Assembly (NCBI GenBank): GCA_964036315.1 | Contig: OZ038507.1 | Span: 60,394,002 to 60,458,001 of the forward strand | Source: Acanthosepion esculentum | Taxonomy: Eukaryota; Mollusca; Cephalopoda; Sepiida; Sepiidae | DNA length: 64,000 nucleotides | Reading direction: 5' to 3' | Part shown: piece after piece, positions 56,381 to 64,000 of the stretch | How the letters are laid out: each line of letters begins with the position of its first letter | How positions within the stretch are numbered: the first letter of the stretch is position 1 | The notes under the pieces: model-generated | The model's database searches: none | Seen by the model: only the letters and a program-made list of their open reading frames with translations | What the model was told of the DNA's origin: nothing | Made by a program: the position numbers and the translations under genes

Positions 56381-56737
56381 CTACAACGACTGTAGTACTA
56401 AGTCCGGTACTACTAATAAATAATCGCAGAGGTATTTATTGTCAGAAGCCTTGCTGTCACCTGACCTTCTACAACAACAGATACAAGAGAAGATTGTAAC
56501 AAATAATACTAATACTACTACTACTAATAATAATAATAATAGTGGTATAACAGAAGACATGTTGTTACTTCGCCTCCTCCTAAGGCATGTAAAGAAATAA
56601 TTACAAACAGGAGAGTACTGAGTAGACTTGTTGTCACTCGATCTCCAGTGGAACACAAATTTACTGACTCGATCTATACACGAAGACTCCTCGTTCAAAT
56701 TTACAATACAATTTCTTATTTCAAATAACGCCCCCAC
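56381..56737 (-). other. 118-codon open frame with a hydrophobic segment, unassigned
   Basis: The minus strand is open from a GTG-started stretch to TAG. The N-terminal half is non-repetitive (VHWRSSDNKSTQYSPVCNYF-like text). The hydrophobic run IPLLLLLLVVVVLVLFVTIF comes from a TTA/GTA triplet repeat. I recognise no family. It could be chance in a locally stop-poor strand, or part of an exon. Confidence 0.2.
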
Positions 56738-58195
56738 CCCAATCCAATTTCTTTTCTTGCTTTTTAACGTTTTTTTTTTCTCCTCCCTCTCCGAAATACA
56801 ATCCCGATTTTTTTTTTTTTTTTGAAACTGAAAAAAAACCTAATCAATTTCCTTTTGGTAAGGAAAGGGGATCTGGTTTTTTTTTTTTCCGCTTTGGAAT
56901 TTTATCTATAGTTCGTAATTTCGACATGTCACCTGAAGATGGCTGGAAAACAGGTTGATTGAAAAAAAAAACCCACTAACAAGTAGTAATAGCTGAACGT
57001 TGTCAACATCTAAATGTGTCGCATCCTTTAAAAAAAATCAATCGATTGAACCATAACGCATTGACCTTTCTTCCCTTTTTTTTTTTTTTAAACAAAGAAG
57101 CCTCAAAGAAAAAAAGGTGCGAAGAAGCCTTACGAATGTTAGCAAATTAAGAAAAGTTCTTTAAATGTTTTAGATTGGAATAATCTCGGATTTTTATTTC
57201 TAGTTAAATTACAACCCCAAAATAAATAATACTTCTCAAAGCTTACTACACTACTACTTACAGTCAGTACACGATGACTTCCCAGATCACAACTGCTAAA
57301 TAATAATACATCAATTTTAAGGCCTTCATTAATTCTTACTGAACTGACAGGGAGGAATTTCGGAACTCTCGATTTTGCTTTTAAACAATTCAGTCCTGTA
57401 AGACAGAATACTGCTCCCACTTAAATAACGATCAGTCTTCTTACTCTTCTTCTTAGTGCTAGTTTAGCATAAATTAAAATAATGCTTTAATTTTGGGTGC
57501 AGAAATTTAAAAAAATATAAGCAAAAAAATACTTTTTAAACGCGCCACGTAAAATTTATTCTCAAAGTAATTATTTCTATATTTTTTTAACTGACATTAA
57601 TTTGTTCAAATTAATTGTTCGAATGTATCAATTGAATTGAACTGATTATCAACTGACAACAACAAATCGAAAGTGTTCCGTGAATTTTTACTATAACTAC
57701 TAACACTTAGACATTATTTATAACTAAGTTACTAATTATTGCTTCGTCCTCGAGAAAATGAAGTTTTTAAAAAGCTGATTTTTTTAGTCTTAAATCTTAA
57801 AACAAAAAAAAAAAGATGCTAAGATACCATAAATGATCACCAGCAATATTATTATTAAAAGTAGCCCAGATATTTTTTTGTAAACCCCAATAAGAAAGCC
57901 TTTCAAAACTGGGTCCTACTACTGTAGGATAAATATAGTAGTAGTACTACACATTTTTGTAGCAAGGGGAAAAAATTGAAACCCTGGTTTCTTTTGTTGA
58001 CGTATTCAATTCCCTACATTTTTCCAGCAAATAATTTTCATTTTGGGGTGATCGTCACATGTAAATGCGACCGTAGACGAGGGGGATCATTACTAAACCT
58101 ATAACCGGCGGTATTGTCTACAGTTGATGTAATTTTCGATTATTATTATTTTCCGATGAAAAATATAAACAGTGGTTTTGACTTGGTTTCTTCCA
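56738..58195. other. AT-rich low-copy region
   Basis: Homopolymer runs. A 93-codon minus frame at 57139-57420 has no recognisable domain. No element ends are seen. Confidence 0.45.
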
Positions 58196-58204
58196 CTCCT
58201 TCTC

Positions 58205-58262
58205 CCCTTGTTGGAAATGGCGGGAGTCTTCGCCATGCTGCTCTGACGTCACAAGCAACATG
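58205..58262. promoter_or_regulatory. CRE/YY1-type promoter-like block
   Basis: TGACGTCA (58244-58251) is a full palindromic cAMP-response element. GAAATGGCGGGAG (58214-58226) matches the YY1 core, and GGCGGG could bind Sp1. On the minus strand ATG at 58236-58234 follows the CRE by 7 bp and opens a 45-codon frame starting MAKTPAISNK. On the plus strand ATG at 58260 opens a 40-codon frame starting MTTLNNNNNL. The layout fits a compact, possibly bidirectional promoter. Confidence 0.4.
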
Positions 58263-58354
58263 ACGACTCTTAACAACAACAACAATCTTCAAGTCACATC
58301 CAAATATTTACAATATATCGATTCTACTTCCAAAGCTTCTTCTTCGCCTGTCAG

Positions 58355-60375
58355 TTGTCGATTTATATATGCTTTCTACTAGCAGAAAAAAAAATGAAAT
58401 TTTACATATTGAACCCTTTTTTTAACAGTATATTTTTTACTTTTTACTTTCACTATTTAAAAAAAATAAATTTTATTTTAAAGTTTTTAATTTATAAATT
58501 TCTGTGGCTTTTTTCTTTAATAAAATGTACTTTTAGTTAGTTTTTTTTTATTCATATTCATTTTTTTTAATTTAATAATAATTTTTATTTAAATTGTTGT
58601 TTTTTGGAAGAACAATGACCATTCGTTTATTTTTTTATTACAATAATGAATGGTCATTAAAAACGATTTTCTTCTTCACATATATAACAACGTTAAATAT
58701 TTAAAAAAATGTCATTTTCTTGCACAGTAAATCAAAAACCAATATTTACATTTAAAATACGCAATACCTTGAAGAAAAAAGTTATTTATATTTTCAAGGA
58801 AAGAATAAAATGACAAATTCTTATTTTTTGTTTTTTAAATTAAGAATTATTTAAAAATTCTTTTTTTTGTTTGTTTTTGGTTTTCTTTCAAGAATGTTTT
58901 TGGTTCTTCAAGTGTTAAAAAAGGACTTGAGTGACTACTACTATGGCCTCGCTATTGACATAAAAACATTCAACAATAAGCAGATGCGAGGAAATGCTTG
59001 CACAGCGGTGGTCGTAAAAACACCAATGTGTTACACTTTGTCGGAAATGAACAAGTGAAATCTACAGTACTGCTTAACACGGCAAAAATTCAAGTGTTGC
59101 AAGGGCTAACGTTTTTGGTTGCCGACTATTATTATTATTCACTAGATACTTAATTAACTGATGCGAAAAGTCAACGAATAGTAGCAGTAATAGTAAGTTG
59201 CGGTGGTTGAGTTTTTTTTGTTTTTTTTTTTTTTTGTATGCCAACCAAAAATATTGAATATTGTATTGGGCACCCGGTGAGAAACGAACTCACTATTTTG
59301 CAGTAGTAGTTGTAATTTTATAATTATCAAGAAGAACGTTTTTATTTATTTTTTATTTTAGTATCGAAATACCAAGTAAATTTTATAAAAAGTACTATTG
59401 CTTCAATTTCTTTAAAATGAAATTGTAATTGTCTCTACTACTACTTACTAGTTAAATTAAATACCTACAATTCGTGTTAATTTTTTACATTTCGTAAAAA
59501 AAAAAAAATGTCCACTAAGCATTTCCAGAGTTTTCTGACCTATCCGAAATCTAGTCCGTCTGTCAGTGGACGGAAAGGAGCTTCACCAACCAAGCACATT
59601 TAAGATCCCGGAGACATGGGACCTACATTCCTACAATAAGGCTGAACTGATCACCGTCATCATCAACAGCATAAAGGATACTCCTTAACAAATCATTACT
59701 CTTTAATTAACTTACATGCGCACTCCTACCTAAACAAATCATTATTACCTTACATGCGTATTAAATTCGATAAATGTGTGTATAAAATCCCAAAACAAAT
59801 TACCAGTGATACATTAGTACGAAAAGGAGACTATTTCAAAACTAAAAATTACTAACAATATCACTAAGAATAATAATTTAAATTTAAGATATCGCACACA
59901 AACATTTTTACGTGGAGATATATTTTTTATGGTTTAAATATAAAAAATGACCAGAAGGTATACTAAGTTATTATAATTTAGGTGAGTACCAATACTATTA
60001 ATTTAATAATGCTACTAACCAAACTATTGTTTTATGACTGATACTAAAAAACCTCGATTACTTCTCAATTTTTTTCATGGGGGCGTGGATTAAAAATTGA
60101 AATGTACAAGGTTATTTTTTTATGTAAATTATTGAAATTTACATAGTGTGATAATAATAGTCAGGTGTATCTGTCATCAAGGTGAGTAAACACCAGGGGT
60201 ACATAAATGACACTATGAATAGATTGGCGCTACATAATCTTCATAATTCTTCAATTGACCTTGTGCAAACGAAACTAAATAAAATTATTTAATTTATTTA
60301 ACCTACAAAAACGTACACAGTGATTTCGTATATACTGTGGGTATGAAAATAACATATTTTTCATTAGAGACACAC
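58355..60375. other. AT-rich low-copy region
   Basis: Poly-T tracts at 59211-59236. Donor-like GTGAGT at 59984 and 60182 without a supporting exon. A 63-codon plus frame at 58867-59058 is unassigned. No gene is called. Confidence 0.45.
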
Positions 60376-60500
60376 TGGCGCTATGTCGTGGTGTAATGGT
60401 TAACAAGCTGATCTTGTAAGTGAATTCGGTCCTCACTGAGTGTCTCATACTAGTAGCATTGTGTTACGGTGAAAGTACATACATACACATACATACACAG
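60376..60500 (+). mobile_element. tRNA-derived repeat fragment
   Basis: GTGGTGTAATGGTTAACAAG is A-box-like and resembles the 5' part of a tRNA. A worn B box (GAATTCGGTCCTC) follows at the right distance, then CTCATACTAGTAGCATTGTG. Not a functional tRNA: the arms do not pair fully. Confidence 0.4.
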
Positions 60501-61071
60501 AAGAAAAAAATCATTTCATTTCTCACTAAAACCATGCAAAAAAAATAAATTCCTTTTTCCAGTTTATTCCCGGCCGATAAGTTCTCCGGCCTTAAAGAAA
60601 CAAACAATACGGAAGAAAAGAGAAAATAAAATTATTTGAACACGTTCGTGTATTTTTAACAAATATTTTCTTTCTTTCCTTTTTTTTTTTTTTTTTTTTT
60701 TTTTAAACAAAAATTGGCATCAAATAACCGGCGACTGTAACGCACAACTTACATAAATAAACATATAAATGAGGTGGAAGACTGAAATTGTTTATTTACA
60801 AGACTGGTGCGCATATTTTTTAAACAGACAGATTGCATTTATATTTATGTGTAGAGACACTTCAATCAAACCTACACATGGAATGTGCATGTGTACCGAA
60901 TAAGCAGTTTCGAAAATCTACCTTCATATCAGACAGTTTTTTGTTTGTTTTTTTTGTTGTTTTTTTTAAGACAACTGTAGAGCTCAATATGGTAAATTTA
61001 ATTAGGGGGGGTGCTTGAGTGCCTTGTCATGCCGACGACCTATGTTCCCAGAAACGAAGGATTGACGATGA

Positions 61072-61074
61072 TCA

Positions 61075-61114
<40 letters not shown>

Positions 61115-61403
61115 TCATCATCATCATCATCATGTCTCACATATTTGGCTGTGATGCATGTGCCTGGTATATACCCATTATTATCAGACTGGGTGTGGGT
61201 ATTTGAGGTTTCGTATATTTGTATCAAACTGTTACTAAGAGCGCTGCTATCACACTCATTATTAATAATAATAATGATAAGGTGACTTGGCATTACTTGA
61301 CCTTGTAAATATTAGCCGTTTCCTTATAAGGAAACATTCGGCATTTATTGATCAAGCAGCCAGTGCTACTGTCGGTAATAATAATAATAATAATAACAAT
61401 AAC

Positions 61404-61434
<31 letters not shown>

Positions 61435-61515
61435 GCGTGAGGGCACTTGGTATCAATTGACCTTTTCAGTACCCAAAAGAAAAATTAGAGCTAATAATAA
61501 TAATAATAATAAAAA
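61072..61515. repeat. (TAA)n microsatellite cluster with repeated flanks
   Basis: TAA runs at 61076-61112, 61258-61280, 61377-61432 and 61493-61510. The text GATAAGGTGACTTGGCATTACTTGACC-like (61275) is echoed by GTGAGGGCACTTGGTATCAAT (61437), so a short unit is duplicated around the microsatellites. Confidence 0.75.
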
Positions 61516-61549
61516 CACTTTCCACAGACAGCCCCAAATGTACTGGTTC

Positions 61550-61740
61550 TCGAAAAAAAAAAAAAAAAAAAAAAAAGGATTGAACCAGCGTCTATGAAGA
61601 AGTCCAAGCCTGACACGTTTCGACTATATTTTTATTTGTACTTTATTCAGTGCTAGAGTACACGTAAACGCGCGCACTGATGTCCGGGTGTACCCAGCAA
61701 GTACACATAACGTTCAGGGTGAGTGTAGCCAACACAATTG
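61550..61740 (+). repeat. Unassigned dispersed-repeat-like stretch
   Basis: A poly-A run is followed by GGATTGAACCAGCGTC and GACACGTTTCGACTATAT. TTTATTCAG|TGCTAGAG and TTCAGG|GTGAGTG bracket a 68-bp open segment that looks exon-like, but the repeat-like context makes me doubt it. Confidence 0.3.
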
Positions 61741-61800
61741 TTCGTTCAGGAAACTCCTCCTTTTTCCTCTCCTCCTCAGCGAGCTTCTACTTAAACTTAC

Positions 61801-61886
61801 TACTATCTATAGTGTAAAACATGAACAAGGTGGGGCCGACAATTGCGTTTTTAGTTCTCGCCGGCGCCGATGTTTGATGTTCGAAC
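61801..61886 (-). other. Exon-like segment of 86 bp (phase-compatible with the BH3 exon)
   Basis: Minus-strand acceptor TTTTTTGTTTTTTCCCAAG at 61887 and donor ATAGTA|GTAAGTTT at 61800-61795. One frame is open: FEHQTSAPARTKNAIVGPTL and FMFYTIDS, leaving one base at the donor. That phase fits the two-base start of the exon at 4583. No similarity is evident, so this is a candidate only. Confidence 0.2.
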
Positions 61887-61989
61887 CTTGGGAAAAAACA
61901 AAAAAAAAAACAAAAACAGATTTCGAAGGGAGGTACGCCCTTCCCATTTTGGAAGATTGGTGCAACACAATCTTCATTTCGTCTCGCAT

Positions 61990-64000
61990 CATTTTGGCCT
62001 TGTGACAGATTTATTGGTCAAAATATGTCATTATTGGATGACTGGTTAATGATGAGCATTTGAAACAAAGTAGAAATTTATCTTATTCTTAAAAAAAAAA
62101 AAAGAAAAGAAAAAGGGTCTTGTCTTTTGGTTATAAAAAAAAAAATCAAAGAGAGGAAACTGCTGCTGCTGCTGTTTGTCTTCTCTCGCCATCATCATCA
62201 TTATTATTTTAAAAAATTTATAAATATATGCTAACAACAATAGTTCAGTACGTTTGTTTTTTTTTAATTTGGTGAGAGGATTGGGTGTGGAAAATTGAGA
62301 ATAATATTTTACAAGGATTTTTTTAGCTAAAAAATATCTTAACATCCAGAAAGGAAAAAAAATACAAGCATAATAAAGAAAAGATATCCGCAATATGAGG
62401 TCTGCTAAAAAGTAAATGTCTATGTTGACATTTGGACCCATATTTAAAAGATAAAATATTATTATTTAATTTCAATGTTCCCTTATTTAAAATAAAATTA
62501 TATTATTTAAAAAATAAAAATAAAATGGTAGTCACAAAGAAGACACTTTTTTTTTTTAAATAAATAATTTAAAAAAAAATTTTTTTTTACGAAAAAAATG
62601 GATGGTAAAGAAAGCTACAAAAAAGCCATCTTTTAATTTACCATTAAAAAAAAAAACTGTTTAAAAAAATAATTGCGCGTATACAGAAAATATTTATTAG
62701 CTGATATTAAATTGCATATTTATTTACTAATGTGGAAAAAAAATTTTCCCCCAAAAAGTGAAATTTCTAATTCAAAAAGAAAAACAATACTTCTAGTTAA
62801 TACAGTTTGCACATAAAACAATTTTTCACTTCTCTAGAGGAATACAAACCAAAACAAAATCAGAAAACACGAATAAATTAAACTACTACAACTGCATTTT
62901 CCTCGCTATATACAAGGATTAGTTCTCGAACGTCCATCCATAGCAGAAAATAGATAATCAGTAAAAAAAAAAATTTCTTCTGACGATCAATGAAGTTTTA
63001 TCCAAAAGTTAATTTTGGTTGATTTGTGGGTTAACATTGCTAATTTTTCATTATCAGCTATTTTATTAACTGTCTCGATATATTTTATTAACTGTCTCTC
63101 TATATAAGCTAAGCTAAGCAGTCTTAAGGGCTCCATCATTGACATGGAAGGAGAGAAATATATGGAGGTGGTTGTTTGTAATCATATTCACTGCTTCGTG
63201 CAACCTTCCACCCCCGCACTCACACAATAAAATAATCATGCTTAGCTTGTTTTTGTACGTGCTACACAACAGTCATCCAAAGAATAAATAAAATTACTAA
63301 AAAGGAAAGCAAATTTATTCACAACTTTAAAAAGTTATAAAAGTGGAGAAAAATTTTTAAAAATAATTTTAGAGAAAAATGTTAACAAGGGCGTGTTGTG
63401 ACCGCATACATATCGCAAATGATAATTAGATTTTTTTTTTCTCTAAAAATAGTAGAAAAAAATGATAAGAAAACTAAGTTTTAAGTTGATGTCAACAAGG
63501 GCGTGTTGTGACCACATAAAGAAACACGATAGGTCGGTTGCTAAATGCTTAATTAACGTTTATTATTGTTTATTTTATGACGACAACTGCTGTTGCTGTT
63601 GCTGCTACCACTGCCATCACCACTATCATCATCATCATAACCAATCATTGAATATCAGCAAAAATAGTCGAAAAAGAAACTGATGTCCTTATAGTCGCAG
63701 TATAACAATATAGTTAAAAAAAGAAGTATTGTCACTGTGAACTTGTCATTGCTATCAGTTTGGTTGAACTAAAAATTAACACACTCACTTATAATCACTA
63801 TTAAATTATTATACTGATTACTAATTAGCGTTTGTATCTCTAAAAAATAATGTACTGATCTTGAAGAAGCCAGTATATTCTAACAATCAAGTACATAAGC
63901 ACTCGAAGCTTGCGCACCTGTCATTTAAAAAAATACATTCCTTCTTAACCTGATACGCCATTCTATGCGTTGTATGCAAATAATATGAAAACGTCCCTAA
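61990..64000. other. AT-rich low-copy region to window end
   Basis: Homopolymers, a (CTG/CAT)n patch at 62160-62210 and another at 63585-63640. A 25-bp phrase (AACAAGGGCGTGTTGTGACC) occurs at 63384 and 63494. No gene is seen. Confidence 0.5.

Noticed and set aside
61640..61720. 68-bp plus-strand exon candidate with good splice sites
   Set aside because: The surrounding text (poly-A, GGATTGAACCAGC, GACACGTTTCGAC) looks like a dispersed repeat, and the open stretch is too short to weigh.

Overview
The window is animal nuclear DNA: AT-rich, gene-poor and crowded with microsatellites, tandem arrays and decayed transposons. It has no operons, no bacterial genes, no virus-like genes and no CRISPR array. 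The long (TA)n/(TG)n/(GATA)n tracts, the 5S rRNA/tRNA composite SINEs, the hAT and Tc1/mariner miniature elements and the LINE C-terminal remnants together suggest a mollusc, most likely a coleoid cephalopod such as an octopus. That assignment is inference from repeat style, not a database match.

The one convincing host gene piece is on the minus strand at 4261-4583. It is an exon with a clean 3' splice site that encodes a BH3 death motif (QELRRISDEYY), very close to the BH3 of vertebrate BIM. The frame then continues into a hydrophobic C-terminal tail and a stop. A strong internal donor (GTAAGT) sits just after the BH3 segment, so both a tail-anchored and a spliced isoform are possible. Upstream exons should lie at higher coordinates. 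A CRE/YY1 promoter-like block at 58.2 kb, with a minus-strand ATG reading MAKTP, is a speculative first exon. Other weaker exon-like segments lie at 35.9, 36.7 and 61.8 kb.

Layout. 0-3 kb: microsatellites. 3.1-4.6 kb: low-copy sequence and the BH3 exon. 4.7-6.8 kb: two LINE remnants and a nine-unit array derived from a LINE 3' tail. 6.9-9.4 kb: polypurine tract, tail-type SINEs and a mariner remnant. 9.7-13 kb: an 0.8 kb duplicated block, the second copy broken by two insertions. 13-13.5 kb: two foldback hairpins. 14-15.2 kb: SINEs. 15.6-16.4 kb: polypurine minisatellite. 16.5-21.6 kb: LINE pieces, three hAT miniature elements, a TIR element and a 34-bp minisatellite. 22-33 kb: LINE ends, a second foldback cluster and 119-bp and 85-bp tandem arrays. 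33-43 kb: AT-rich low-copy DNA with a few element ends. 43.5-52 kb: Tc1 element, nested SINEs, an hAT copy and a 115-bp MITE. 52-64 kb: AT-rich low-copy DNA, with the promoter-like block at 58.2 kb.

The repeats interact in readable ways. LINE 3' tails recur on a SINE-like family and have become a satellite-like array. A hAT element has landed next to a 5S-derived SINE piece. A SINE insertion with an 18-bp target duplication can be read against an unoccupied duplicate 2.2 kb away.
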